44,782 bases of DNA, from positions 1 to 44,782 of the forward strand of contig CAMFGZ010000034.1 of assembly GCA_945952105.1 (NCBI GenBank), read 5' to 3'. Origin of the DNA: an uncultured Rhodospirillaceae bacterium (GTDB lineage Bacteria > Pseudomonadota > Alphaproteobacteria > Reyranellales > Reyranellaceae). Numbering within the stretch: the stretch's first letter is position 1; each line of letters starts with the position of its first letter. The notes under the pieces were generated by a model. The model was not told the DNA's origin. It ran no database searches and was given only the letters and a program-made list of their open reading frames with translations. The position numbers and the translations under genes were made by a program. This document shows positions 7,338 through 16,082 of this stretch, piece by piece.

Positions 7338-8588
7338 TCACCCCACCCGCCCCGCCATCTGCGCGAGGCCGAGCGCGACCGATAAGAGGTCCGAGCCGCC
7401 GGCGGTGCGGGCCGACGGCGCGGCGCGGCCGACTGCTGCGCGCACGGCGGGGACGCGGCTCGATCCGCCGGTGAGGAAGATCGTCTCGATCGCGTCGGGC
7501 CTCAGCCCGGCCGCGGCGATGCAGGCGCTGGCCGACCTGTGAAGCCGCTCCGTCGCGACCGCGATGGCGCGATCGAAGTCGCGGCGCGTCGCCAGCGCCG
7601 AGAGACCCGCTTCCAGGAAGGCGAGCGGAATCGCGGCGCGGTCCTCGGCGCTCAGCACGATCTTCGCGTCCTCGACGGCGAAGGCGAGGCGATGGCCGAG
7701 CCCCTCGTGCACCAGCTTCAGCAGGCGGGACACCTTCTCCGGTTCGGCTGCCAGCGCCTGCAGCTCGGCAATCTCGCGTTCGTTGCGATAGGTATAGGCG
7801 AAGTTGATCGTCGCCCAGGTCGCGAGCTGATGATAGATCGCGTTGGGCATCGGCAGGTTCTTCTTCACCAGCCGCGTGCCGAGCCCCAGCAGAGGCATCA
7901 CCGAAGCAAGGCTGAGCGCGGTGTCGAGGTCGGTGCCGCCCAGCCGCACGCCCGAGGTCGCGAGCACATCGTCGCTGCGATCGGCGCGGTCGCGCAGGCC
8001 CGGCCCCACCCTCACGATGGAGAAGTCGCTCGTGCCGCCGCCGATGTCGGCGATCAGCACCAGCTCCTCGCGCGGCACGGTCCGTTCGTAGTGATGCGCC
8101 GCCGCGATCGGCTCGTAAGCGAAGGCGATGTCGCGGAAGCCGGCCTGGCGGGCGATGCGCTCCAGCACGTCCTGCGCGCGCGCATCCGCGCGGTCGTCGT
8201 CGTCGACGAAGCGGACCGGACGGCCCATCACGACAGAGGCTATCTCTTCACCCGCAAAGGCCTCCGCCCTCTCCTTCAGGTGCCGCACGAAAATCTCGAC
8301 GACCTTGGTGAGCGGCACCTTGCGGCCGCCGAGGCTGGTCTCCTCGTCGATCAGCGACGAGCCGAGGATGGACTTCAACGCCCGCATCAGGCGGCCTTCG
8401 GTATGATCGACATAGGCCGCGATCGCGGCCTCGCCCAGCAGCACCCGGCCCCTGGTCTCGTGGTCGAAGAACACCGCGCTCGGCAGCAGCGTGTTGTCGC
8501 CCTCGACGGGCGCCAGTGCGGCCGCGCCGTTGCGCACCACGCCGATCGCCGAATTCGACGTGCCGAAATCAAGTCCGCAGGCGGTCAT
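7338..8588 (-). CDS. Short Hsp70-family ATPase (YegD-like)
   Basis: Hsp70/actin-fold ATPase of 416 residues, so it keeps the nucleotide-binding domain but lacks the canonical peptide-binding domain and lid of DnaK (about 640 residues). Phosphate-1 motif is GLDFGTSNSAIGV near the N-terminus; phosphate-2 is IADIGGGTSDFSIV; an adenosine-type motif FLTGGSSRVPAVR lies near the C-terminus. This matches the YegD-like branch, whose function is poorly known. The ATG at 8588 has AAGGGG upstream; the frame is open to 8633 but shows no conserved sequence there. It is convergent with the ABC-F gene across the first long palindrome. Confidence 0.9.
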   Translation of the reverse strand: MTACGLDFGTSNSAIGVVRNGAAALAPVEGDNTLLPSAVFFDHETRGRVLLGEAAIAAYVDHTEGRLMRALKSILGSSLIDEETSLGGRKVPLTKVVEIFVRHLKERAEAFAGEEIASVVMGRPVRFVDDDDRADARAQDVLERIARQAGFRDIAFAYEPIAAAHHYERTVPREELVLIADIGGGTSDFSIVRVGPGLRDRADRSDDVLATSGVRLGGTDLDTALSLASVMPLLGLGTRLVKKNLPMPNAIYHQLATWATINFAYTYRNEREIAELQALAAEPEKVSRLLKLVHEGLGHRLAFAVEDAKIVLSAEDRAAIPLAFLEAGLSALATRRDFDRAIAVATERLHRSASACIAAAGLRPDAIETIFLTGGSSRVPAVRAAVGRAAPSARTAGGSDLLSVALGLAQMAGRVG

Positions 8589-8735
8589 CACAGTCCCCTT
8601 GGCTCGCGAAGTGGATCGCGAAGGGGATGTCATCTATTACGATGCGCCACGCGTTGCCAGACTGTTTCTTTTCGCCTACCCCATGCGCGATAGAGGGCTG
8701 CCGGCAACACGGGCGGCCCCTTTTCCTTGGAAACG

Positions 8736-9512
8736 CTAGGCGACGATCTCGCCGCGGAACGCCCAGCGGGTCATGCGCTTCTCGACCATGGCGCAGACCG
8801 CGTACATGGCCACGCCCATGATCGCGATGGCGAACAGGCCGGCGAAGGTCGTGGGCGCGTCATTGCGGGCGCTGGCCGAGAGCATCAGGAAGCCGATGCC
8901 GTTGTTGCCGCCCACCGTCTCGGAGATCACCGAGCCGATGAAGGCGAGCGTGATCGCCACCTTGAGGCTCGCGAACAGATAGGGCATCGCCCGCGGGATG
9001 CCGACCTTGGTCAGGATCTCCAGCCGCGACGCGCCCAGGCTGCGCAGTACGTCGCGCATCTCGGGCTCGATGGTGGCAAGCCCGGTCGCCACGTTCACCA
9101 CGATGGGAAAGAAGCTGATCACGAAGGCGGTGATGACGGCCGGCAGCGAGCCGACGCCGACCCAGATCATCAGGATCGGCACGATCGCCACTTTCGGGAT
9201 GGCGTTGAAGGCGATCAGCAGCGGATAGAGGCCGGAATAGATGAACGGAGAGGCGCCGACCGCGAGACCGAGCAGCAGGCCACCGGCGATCGCGAGCAGG
9301 AAACCGATCGTCGTGGTCCACAGCGTGTCCCAGCAATAGGCCATCAGGATGTCGAAGCGCTGGAAGAAGACCGCGAAGATCTTCGTCGGCTTGGGCAGGA
9401 TGATCTCCGGCACGTTGAAGACGATGCAGCAGACTTCCCAGACGATCAGCAGACCCGCCAGGAACAGCCATGGCATCGCATGCTTCAGCGCCTCGCGGCG
9501 GAGGTCGCTCAT
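8736..9512 (-). CDS. ABC transporter permease (TauC/SsuC/ThiX type)
   Basis: Inner-membrane subunit of an ABC importer, 258 residues with about six hydrophobic helices. The EAA-type loop that docks the ATPase is visible in LRSLGASRLEILTKVGIPRA, mid-protein. It belongs to the BPD_transp_1 group of importers for sulfonates, nitrate, pyrimidine precursors and similar small molecules. Its ATG at 9512 overlaps the TGA of the upstream ATPase gene by 4 bp (ATGA), a normal operon junction. It is the last gene of the three-gene importer (receptor, ATPase, permease) running 11465 to 8736. Confidence 0.93.
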   Translation of the reverse strand: MSDLRREALKHAMPWLFLAGLLIVWEVCCIVFNVPEIILPKPTKIFAVFFQRFDILMAYCWDTLWTTTIGFLLAIAGGLLLGLAVGASPFIYSGLYPLLIAFNAIPKVAIVPILMIWVGVGSLPAVITAFVISFFPIVVNVATGLATIEPEMRDVLRSLGASRLEILTKVGIPRAMPYLFASLKVAITLAFIGSVISETVGGNNGIGFLMLSASARNDAPTTFAGLFAIAIMGVAMYAVCAMVEKRMTRWAFRGEIVA

Positions 9513-10309
9513 GCTGCGTTCTCCCCGGGCGCGTGCTCCTGGTGGATGCGGTCGCGCAGCTCGTGGACGATGTCGACGAAATGCGGTTCGAAGGTGGTGG
9601 CCAGCGTGCGCGGGCGCGGAATGTCGATCTTCTTCGCCAGCACGATGCGGCCGGGCCGCCGGCTCATGACATAGACGGTGTCGGCGAGATAGACCGCCTC
9701 ACGCAGGTCGTGCGTCACCAGCACGCCCGTGAAACGCTTCTCCAGCCACAGCGCCTGCATGACACCCCACAGCTCCTCGCGCGTGAAGGCGTCGAGGGCG
9801 CCGAACGGCTCGTCGAGCATCAGGAGCCCAGGCTCGTGGATCAGCGCGCGGCAGAGGTTGGAGCGCTGCTGCATGCCGCCCGAGAGCTGCCAGGGATACT
9901 TGTCGGCAAAATCCGTGAGGCCGACCGTCTTCAGGAGCTTCATCGCGCGCTCGACATATTCGGCGCGGTTGCTGCGAAAGCGGCGCTTGTGCGGCTCCAC
10001 CACCTCCATGGGCAGGAGGATGTTGTTCATCGTCGTGCGCCACGGCATCAGGGTCGGGTTCTGGAACGCCATGCCGACGCCCTTGATGGGCCCTGTCACC
10101 TTCTTGCCGTCGACCACGACCTCGCCGCCCGACGGCGGCAGAAGGCCCGTGACCAACTTCATGATGGTGGACTTGCCGCAGCCCGAAGGACCGACGACGG
10201 CGATGAACTCGCCCTTCTCGATGCCGAACGTCGCATCGGCAAGCGCCAGAGTCGTGTCCTTGCCGAGCCTGTAGGTGAGACTGACGCCTTTCAGATCGAC
10301 GAAAGCCAT
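9509..10309 (-). CDS. ABC transporter ATP-binding protein (SsuB/TauB/ThiZ type)
   Basis: ATPase subunit of the same importer, 266 residues. Walker A GPSGCGKST (about residues 40-48), Q-loop in GMAFQNPTLMPWRT, signature LSGGMQQRSNLCRALI, Walker B LLMLDEPFGALD and switch His in VLVTHDLREAVYL are all intact. It sits between the receptor gene (143 bp upstream, with a G-rich hairpin in the gap) and the permease gene (4-bp overlap). The hairpin between receptor and ATPase genes may stabilise the receptor part of the mRNA, as is common for importers that need excess receptor; that role is inferred. Confidence 0.94.
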   Translation of the reverse strand: MAFVDLKGVSLTYRLGKDTTLALADATFGIEKGEFIAVVGPSGCGKSTIMKLVTGLLPPSGGEVVVDGKKVTGPIKGVGMAFQNPTLMPWRTTMNNILLPMEVVEPHKRRFRSNRAEYVERAMKLLKTVGLTDFADKYPWQLSGGMQQRSNLCRALIHEPGLLMLDEPFGALDAFTREELWGVMQALWLEKRFTGVLVTHDLREAVYLADTVYVMSRRPGRIVLAKKIDIPRPRTLATTFEPHFVDIVHELRDRIHQEHAPGENAA

Positions 10310-10344
10310 CAGTTCCCCGCCCCCGTCCTGCAGCGGAGGGACAG

Positions 10345-10443
10345 GGAGGGGGAAAGCAACGACATGATCGTCTCGACAGCGACATTCATGGTGTGGCCCT
10401 CCCCCTCCGCCCTTCGGGCACCTCCCCCATGTGACGGGGGAGG
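10345..10443. repeat. G-rich REP-like hairpin repeat (copy a)
   Basis: The gap between the importer's receptor and ATPase genes carries a perfect 8-bp stem, CCTCCCCC (10421-10428) and GGGGGAGG (10436-10443), with a 7-nt loop. Around it are GGGAGGGGGAAAGC (about 10348) and its partial complement CCCTCCCCCTCC (about 10398). Read on the minus strand, the block matches the hairpin plus GGGAGGGGGAAAGCC found at 25569-25607, so it is a dispersed repeat in reverse orientation. Likely role: intergenic mRNA structure. Confidence 0.65.
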
Positions 10444-10451
10444 AGTTTGAT

Positions 10452-11465
10452 CTACTTCGACACCATCCGGTCGGCCTTGGGCGGCAGGTAGGCGTTGCTG
10501 AACACCTTGTCGGGAGCCGGCACGATCGGCAGGCCGAAAGCCTCGGAGACGTCCTTCACCGCGCGGGCGAAGCGCGCCGGATCGACGTCGCCCATGCCGT
10601 TGGCCTTGACGTAGGGCGTGAGGATGTTGGTCTCGAGCGAAATCCTGAGGCGCTCCATCTCCAGCTTCTCGTCGATCAGCGGATCGCGCTTCTTGGCGGC
10701 GGCGATGCCGAGCTGCGGGTTCGCGATGACGTCCTTCCAGCCCTTCATGGTGGCGGCGAGGAAGCCCTTCACGGCTTTCTCGTTCTTCGCCATCTCAGCC
10801 GAGACCACGACGCCGTTACCGTAAACGTCCATGCCGAAGTCGACGAAGCGCATCGCAACGATATCCTCGAACGCGACGCCGCGTGCCTTGAGGTCGAGCA
10901 TCGAGGAGAAGTAGTGGCCGGAGATGAAGTCCACCGTGCCCTGCACCAGGCTCTGCTCGCGCAGCTGCGGCGTCAGGTTGACGTGCTCCCACTTGGTGAT
11001 GCCGTTCTTCTTGGCGAAGGCCGGGAACAGGCGGAAGCTGGCGTCGAACACCGGCGCGCCGAGCTTCTTGCCCTCGAGATCCTTCGGCGTCTTGATGCCG
11101 CTCTTCTTCAGCGCATAGACGCCGAACGGCGCAAAGTCGTAGACCATGAACACGCAGAGCACTTCCTTGCCCGGGTTCTTGGCGTTGTATTCGATCGTCG
11201 AGTTCACGTCGGCGAAGCCGATCTGGTAGGCGCCGGTGGCCACGCGCTGCACCGCGCCGGCCGAGCCCTGGCCGGGATCCATCGTCACGTCGAGGCCTTC
11301 GGCCTTGTAGTAACCCTTCTCCAACGCCACCAGGAACGGCGACGTCGGGCCCTGGAAGACCCAGTCGAGGGTGAACTTGATCGCGGTCTGGGCATTGGCC
11401 GGCAGGCTGCCGAGCGCCAGCGCGACCGCAGCCGCACCGCCCAGCATCTTGGCGAATTTGCTCAT
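10452..11465 (-). CDS. ABC transporter substrate-binding protein, NMT1/ThiY-like
   Basis: Periplasmic receptor of 337 residues. A signal peptide (MSKFAKMLGGAAAVALALGS) is cut near ANA/QTAIKF at about residue 25. The mature N-terminus, FTLDWVFQGPTSPFLVALEK, followed by YYKAEGLDVTMDPGQGS, is characteristic of the NMT1/THI5-like family, which includes receptors for thiamine-pyrimidine precursors, riboflavin and other heterocycles. It begins the importer operon. No TPP or FMN riboswitch is seen in the 68-bp leader, so vitamin-linked control is not supported. The substrate remains open. Confidence 0.9.
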   Translation of the reverse strand: MSKFAKMLGGAAAVALALGSLPANAQTAIKFTLDWVFQGPTSPFLVALEKGYYKAEGLDVTMDPGQGSAGAVQRVATGAYQIGFADVNSTIEYNAKNPGKEVLCVFMVYDFAPFGVYALKKSGIKTPKDLEGKKLGAPVFDASFRLFPAFAKKNGITKWEHVNLTPQLREQSLVQGTVDFISGHYFSSMLDLKARGVAFEDIVAMRFVDFGMDVYGNGVVVSAEMAKNEKAVKGFLAATMKGWKDVIANPQLGIAAAKKRDPLIDEKLEMERLRISLETNILTPYVKANGMGDVDPARFARAVKDVSEAFGLPIVPAPDKVFSNAYLPPKADRMVSK

Positions 11466-11503
11466 TCTATTGATCCCCGTGAGTTCCCTGTGCGCGACTC
11501 TTA

Positions 11504-11524
11504 GGCGGACAATTCACGTCCGCC
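11504..11524 (-). terminator. Hairpin between ndvA-like and importer genes
   Basis: A perfect 7-bp stem, GGCGGAC and GTCCGCC, with a 7-nt loop, about 10 bp downstream of the stop of the NdvA-like gene and upstream of the importer receptor. There is no clear U-run after it, so an intrinsic terminator is only possible; a regulatory or stabilising stem is the alternative. Confidence 0.45.
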
Positions 11525-11533
11525 AAGGGGATA

Positions 11534-13294
11534 TCAGGCAGATTCTATGCCAGCCTGCTGGGTGGCCACGAGGCGCGCGAAGGCGCCGCCTTCCGCCACC
11601 AGAGCCTGGTAGGCGCCCTGCTCGACGACCCGCCCATGCTCGAACACCACGACCTGGTCCGCCTCGCGAATGGTCGAGAGCCGGTGGGCGATCACGAAGG
11701 TGGTGCGGCCCTGCATCAGCACCTTCAGCGCCTTCTGGATGCGCGCCTCGGTGACGGAATCGAGCGCGCTGGTCGCCTCGTCGAGGATCAGGATGGGCGG
11801 GTTCTTGAGCAGCGCCCGCGCAATGGCCAGCCGCTGGCGCTCGCCGCCCGACAGGGTCGTGCCGCGTTCCCCGACCAGCGTCTCGTAGCCCTGCGGCTGG
11901 CGCATGATGAACTCGTGCGCCTCGGCAAGCTTGGCGGCTTCCTCTAGTTCCGCCTGTGTCGCGTCGGGCTTGCCGATGCGCAGATTGTCGGCGATCGAGC
12001 GATAGAACATGGTGCTGTCCTGGAACACCACGCCGATGTTCCGCCTCAGCGACTCGAGCTTGATGTCGCGATGGTCGACGCCGTCGATGCGGACCACGCC
12101 GGACTGGGCATCCCACATGCGATGCAGCAGCGACAGGGCCGTGCTCTTTCCCGCACCGGTCGGGCCGACGAAGGCGACGGTCGTGCCGGCCGGCACCTTC
12201 AGCGAGAAGTGCACCAGCGCCGGACGCTTGCCGTCGTAGGAGAAGTTGATGTCTTCGAACTCGACATTGCCCTTCGTGCGCCCGATGTCGATGCCATTGG
12301 GCTTGTCCGGCACGCTCGACTGCGAATCCAGCACGCGAAAGAAATCGCCGAGCGAGGGCATCTGGAAGAAGATGCGGCTGACGAAACCCGAAGCCTGGTC
12401 CATGCGCCCGATCAGCATGGTGGCGAAGCCCATGAAGCTCACGATCTCGCCGACCGTCGCCTCGCCGCGCGTGTAGAGCCAGGTGCCGAGTACGAAGATC
12501 AGGATGACGGTGATGGTCGAGGCGGCGCGCGTCAGCACCGACAGGAACGCCCACCAGTTCAGGACGGGAAACTGCGCTGCCAGGGTCTGGCCGATGATGC
12601 GGTGCATCTCGCGCGTCTCGGCGCCCAGTCGAACGAAACTCTGGATCAGGTGGATGTTGCCCAGCGCGTCGCCCGCCCGGCCGGCGAGCTCGCTGTGCAG
12701 ATCCTCGACCTTCTTCTGCAGCCGGTCGGTCTTGCTCACCACCCAGACGTTCGTGACGGCAAAGAAGAGGATCAGCACCAGCAGCAGCAGGCCGAGCCGC
12801 CAGTTCATGAACATGCTGAGCGGCAGCATGACGAACAGCGCCACGAGGGTCGCCAGGTTCTCTCGGAAGAACGACAGCCAGATGCCGAACAGGTTGTCGA
12901 CGCCGGTCAGCATGACCTTGATCAGCCGGCCCGAATGCTGCGCGTTGTGAAACGAGAAGGGCAGCATCAGCAGATGCTGGAAATAGGTGGCCATGGCGCC
13001 GAGACGTCGACGATGGGCCATCCGGTCGGCCTGCAGGGACACCACCATGTTGGCCACGATGCCGCCGATGCCGACCAGCGCCCAGAGGCCGAGAATGTCC
13101 CGGGCCTCGCGCCACAGGGCCTCGACCGGCTTGGTGCGGGCGTTGCTCAGCAGGTCGATGACCTTGCCGAACAGGACCGGTTCGTAGAACTGCAGTCCGG
13201 CCACCGCGACATTCGCGATGGCCAGGGTGATCGCCAGCCCCTTCTCGGCCCGCAACAGGCCGATGACCCGGCCGTAGACGCGGAAGAATTCCAT
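11534..13294 (-). CDS. ndvA: NdvA-like ABC exporter (fused membrane and ATPase domains)
   Basis: Half-size ABC exporter of 586 residues. The N-terminal half holds about six membrane helices (residues 20-310). The C-terminal ATPase domain has Walker A GPTGAGKST (about 377-385), signature LSGGERQRLAIARALL (about 481) and Walker B ILILDEATSALD (about 501). The segment AAQFPVLNWWAFLSVLTRAA followed by STITVILIFVLGT closely resembles the same region of rhizobial NdvA/ChvA, which exports cyclic beta-1,2-glucan to the periplasm. No glucan synthase gene (ndvB) is in the window, so the exported substrate is inferred from resemblance. It lies 24 bp after the M20 peptidase gene on the same strand. Confidence 0.85.
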   Translation of the reverse strand: MEFFRVYGRVIGLLRAEKGLAITLAIANVAVAGLQFYEPVLFGKVIDLLSNARTKPVEALWREARDILGLWALVGIGGIVANMVVSLQADRMAHRRRLGAMATYFQHLLMLPFSFHNAQHSGRLIKVMLTGVDNLFGIWLSFFRENLATLVALFVMLPLSMFMNWRLGLLLLVLILFFAVTNVWVVSKTDRLQKKVEDLHSELAGRAGDALGNIHLIQSFVRLGAETREMHRIIGQTLAAQFPVLNWWAFLSVLTRAASTITVILIFVLGTWLYTRGEATVGEIVSFMGFATMLIGRMDQASGFVSRIFFQMPSLGDFFRVLDSQSSVPDKPNGIDIGRTKGNVEFEDINFSYDGKRPALVHFSLKVPAGTTVAFVGPTGAGKSTALSLLHRMWDAQSGVVRIDGVDHRDIKLESLRRNIGVVFQDSTMFYRSIADNLRIGKPDATQAELEEAAKLAEAHEFIMRQPQGYETLVGERGTTLSGGERQRLAIARALLKNPPILILDEATSALDSVTEARIQKALKVLMQGRTTFVIAHRLSTIREADQVVVFEHGRVVEQGAYQALVAEGGAFARLVATQQAGIESA

Positions 13295-13318
13295 GTGGTC
13301 CGTCCGCGTCCGTTCTTT

Positions 13319-14494
13319 CTAGGCGGCCTTGGGATCGAGGAACCGCTCGACGGTGCGCACGAAGAAGCTCACGCCGAAGGGGATCGCCATGTCGTTGAAG
13401 TCATAGCGGGAATTGTGGAGGCTGACCGCTTCCGCGCCGCCGCCGTTGCCCAGCCAAACCATCGCGCCCGGCACCTTCTCCAGCATGTATGAGAAGTCCT
13501 CCGCACCCATGCTGGGGCGGGTATTGTCGGTGACGGCATGCTCCCCGCAGACACCGGCCGCGACGTCGATCGCAAAGCGGGCCTGTTCGACGTCGTTCAC
13601 GGTCGGCGGGTAACCCGGCTTGTGCTCGACCTCGATCTTCAGCCCGTGCATTTTCGCGGCGCCCTCGCAGATCTCGTCGATGCGCCGCCTCACCAGCTCG
13701 CGGTTCTCCGGCGTGGTGGTGCGCGTCGTGCCGCCGATATGGGCATCGCCCGGAATGACGTTGTAGGCCGAGCCCGCCTTGAAGAAGCCGACCGTCACCA
13801 CCGAGGAATCGATGGGATCGATGTTGCGCGAAACGATGGTCTGCAGCGCCATGACGATGTTGGCGCCGACGACCATCGGATCCAGGGTCTTGTGCGGATG
13901 GGCGGCATGGCCACCACGACCGGTGATCCGGATGTCCCAGCGATCAGCGGCTGCGAGCAACGGCCCGCCCTTCGTCACGATATGACCGACTGGAACGCCC
14001 GGCTTGTTGTGGATCGCGAAAACCGCGTCGCAGGGGAATTTCTCGAACAGGCCGTCCTCGATCATCACCTTCGCCCCGCCGCCGCCCTCTTCGGCCGGCT
14101 GGAAGATAAAGTGGACGGCCCCCTCGAAGTTCCGCGTCTCGCTGAGCATTTTTGCAGCCCCCAGCAGCATCGCGGTGTGGCCGTCGTGGCCACAGGCGTG
14201 CATGCGGCCGGGGTTCGTCGAACGGTGGGCGAAATCATTCGCCTCCTCCATCGGCAGGCAGTCCATGTCGGCGCGGAGCCCGATCGACTTCAGCGAATTT
14301 CCCTTGCGCAGCGTCCCGACCAAACCGGTCTTGCCCAGCCCGCGCGTCACTTCCAGTCCCCACTCCTGCAGCTTGGCGGCCACGACGTCGGAGGTGCGAT
14401 TCTCTTCGAAGGCGAGTTCGGGGTGAGCATGGATATCGCGACGGATCGCGGAAATCTCGCCCTGGATCTCGAGCGCACGCGGCAGGACAGGCAT
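13319..14494 (-). CDS. M20-family amidohydrolase (hippurate hydrolase/N-acyl-amino-acid hydrolase type)
   Basis: Zinc or manganese-dependent hydrolase of N-acyl amino acids, 391 residues. Binuclear metal-site motifs are HACGHDGHTAM (Cys101, His103), FQPAEEGGGGA (Glu135 and Glu136), AIHN (His162) and a C-terminal LHNSRYDFND. The dimerisation lid domain lies at about residues 185-300 and begins near GRGGHAAHP. It is divergent from the threonine-dehydratase-like gene across 47 bp, so the two may share a promoter region. That neighbour, and the phenylalanine hydroxylase further on, suggest amino-acid salvage. Confidence 0.93.
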   Translation of the reverse strand: MPVLPRALEIQGEISAIRRDIHAHPELAFEENRTSDVVAAKLQEWGLEVTRGLGKTGLVGTLRKGNSLKSIGLRADMDCLPMEEANDFAHRSTNPGRMHACGHDGHTAMLLGAAKMLSETRNFEGAVHFIFQPAEEGGGGAKVMIEDGLFEKFPCDAVFAIHNKPGVPVGHIVTKGGPLLAAADRWDIRITGRGGHAAHPHKTLDPMVVGANIVMALQTIVSRNIDPIDSSVVTVGFFKAGSAYNVIPGDAHIGGTTRTTTPENRELVRRRIDEICEGAAKMHGLKIEVEHKPGYPPTVNDVEQARFAIDVAAGVCGEHAVTDNTRPSMGAEDFSYMLEKVPGAMVWLGNGGGAEAVSLHNSRYDFNDMAIPFGVSFFVRTVERFLDPKAA

Positions 14495-14541
14495 GAGGTA
14501 CTCCGGTTGGAACCGGGTTCATCTTAGCCCAAAGTGAGGGC

Positions 14542-15498
14542 ATGTTGTCCCTCACCGAAATCGAAACGGCCGCGGACCTGGTCCACGCGGCCATGCCGCC
14601 GACCGCGCAATATGCGTGGCCCCTGTTGGGTCGCCGCGCGGGTTGCGAAGTCTGGGTGAAGCACGAGAACCATACGCCGACAGGCGCCTTCAAGGTGCGT
14701 GGCGGTCTGGTCTACATGGATCGGATGAAGCGCGGCTCGTCGCAGCCGAAGGGTGTCGTGAGCGCGACCCGGGGCAATCACGGCCAGAGCATCGCGCTCG
14801 CGGCGGCGCGCAACGGCATCTCCGCCACCATCGTGGTCCCGCACGGCAACTCGGTCGAGAAAAACGCCGCGATGCGTGCCTTTGGGGCCGAGCTGATCGA
14901 GGCGGGTCACGATTTCGATGCCGCGAAGGAGGCCGCCCAGCAGCTTGCCCGCGAACGCGGCCTCGCCATGGTGCCGTCGTTCCATCGCGATCTGGTGGCG
15001 GGGGTCGCGTCCTATGCACTCGAACTCTTCCGCACGGCGCCGCCGCTCGACACGGTCTATGTGCCGATCGGGCTGGGCTCCGGCATCTGCGGCACCATAG
15101 CCGTGCGCGACGCGCTGGGGCTCAAGACGAAGATCGTCGGTGTCGTATCGACCGAGGCGCCGGCCTATGCGCTCTCCTTCGCCGCCGGCAAGGTGGTGGC
15201 CACCAACAGCGCCGACACGATGGCCGACGGCATGGCCGTGCGTGGTCCCGATGCCGAAGCCCTCGACGTGATCCTGAAGGGCGCCGAGCGCATCGTTCAG
15301 GTGAGCGACGCCGAGATCGGCGGCGCCATGCGTGCCTATTACGAGGACACGCATCAGCTCACGGAAGGTGCCGGCGCCGCCGCCTTCGCGGCGCTGCTGC
15401 AGGAGCGCGACCGCTTCGCCGGCAGACGCGTCGGCGTCGTGCTGAGCGGCGGCAACATCGACCGGCCGGTCTATCTGCGCGTGCTGGGAGACGCCTGA
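14542..15498 (+). CDS. Threonine-dehydratase-like PLP enzyme
   Basis: Fold-type II PLP enzyme of 318 residues, similar in size to catabolic threonine/serine dehydratases or hydroxyectoine-type EutB; it lacks the C-terminal ACT regulatory domains of biosynthetic IlvA. The PLP lysine is Lys51 in TPTGAFKVRGG. Other family motifs are SATRGNHGQSIALAA, the phosphate-binding loop PIGLGSGICG and a C-terminal LSGGNID. It would deaminate a hydroxy-amino acid to a keto acid. The 3' end overlaps the convergent Lrp gene by 28 bp. Confidence 0.9.
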   Translation: MLSLTEIETAADLVHAAMPPTAQYAWPLLGRRAGCEVWVKHENHTPTGAFKVRGGLVYMDRMKRGSSQPKGVVSATRGNHGQSIALAAARNGISATIVVPHGNSVEKNAAMRAFGAELIEAGHDFDAAKEAAQQLARERGLAMVPSFHRDLVAGVASYALELFRTAPPLDTVYVPIGLGSGICGTIAVRDALGLKTKIVGVVSTEAPAYALSFAAGKVVATNSADTMADGMAVRGPDAEALDVILKGAERIVQVSDAEIGGAMRAYYEDTHQLTEGAGAAAFAALLQERDRFAGRRVGVVLSGGNIDRPVYLRVLGDA

Positions 15499-15971
15499 GG
15501 CGTCGACGTCTGGGGTGCCCACGCGAGGTCGCTCTTCACCGCCTGCATGATGAAGGACGAGCGCGTGCCGCGGACTCCGGGCATGCGCAGCAGCGCTTTC
15601 ATCGCGAAGTCGCTGAACTGCGCCAGATCGGGCGCCAGCACGTGCAGCAGGAAATCCATGTCGCCGGTCATCGCATAACAGGCCACGACCTCGGGCCGCG
15701 CGCGGATCGCCGCCTCGAACGCCTCGACCGTCTTCTCGGAATGATCTTCGAGCGTTACCTGCACCATCGCCTGGAGCGCGAGGCCCAGTGCCGGCGGCGA
15801 CACCAGGGCGGCGTAGCGGTCGATCACGCCCTCTTCCTCCAGCCGCTTCACCCGCCGCTGGCAGGGCGTCGGCGACAGGCCCACCCGCTCCGCCAGATCG
15901 ACCATCGCCAACCGTCCCTCCGACTGGAGGCCGGCGAGGATACGTCTGTCGATGTCATCCAGCTCGATCAT
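15471..15971 (-). CDS. Lrp/AsnC-family transcriptional regulator
   Basis: Feast/famine-type regulator of 166 residues. The N-terminal helix-turn-helix (residues about 4-50: LDDIDRRILAGLQSEGR, then LAERVGLSPTPCQRRVKRLE) is followed by a RAM ligand-binding domain with the typical VVACYAMTGDMDFLLHV segment. The C-terminus has an extra ~15-residue Pro/Ser/Thr-rich tail. The ATG at 15971 starts at the conserved IDxxDRxIL region. It is divergent from phhA (111 bp), so phenylalanine- or aromatic-responsive control of phhA is likely by context. Its last 28 bp overlap the end of the dehydratase gene. Confidence 0.92.
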   Translation of the reverse strand: MIELDDIDRRILAGLQSEGRLAMVDLAERVGLSPTPCQRRVKRLEEEGVIDRYAALVSPPALGLALQAMVQVTLEDHSEKTVEAFEAAIRARPEVVACYAMTGDMDFLLHVLAPDLAQFSDFAMKALLRMPGVRGTRSSFIMQAVKSDLAWAPQTSTPQASPSTRR

Positions 15972-15980
15972 GGTGAAACT

Positions 15981-16010
15981 CTCTCTTATTTCCTCATATG
16001 ATAGAGAATA
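15981..16010. promoter_or_regulatory. Possible Lrp operator between lrp-like gene and phhA
   Basis: The divergent gap contains an AT-rich imperfect dyad: TCTCTTAT on the left and ATAGAGA on the right, around a centre with CATATG. AT-rich short dyads are typical of Lrp/AsnC sites. The position, just upstream of the regulator's start and about 75 bp before phhA, would allow control of both genes. This is a pattern-based proposal only. Confidence 0.4.
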
Positions 16011-16082
16011 TCCCCTAAACTGACGCCCTCCAAAGCCATCTTCGCCGGGATTCACCCGCGTGCTGCGCCCATATTTGAAGGT

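Noticed and set aside
11466..11533. Riboswitch (TPP or FMN type) upstream of the NMT1-like receptor
   Set aside because: The 68-bp gap is too short and lacks the conserved core sequences; it holds only a small hairpin.
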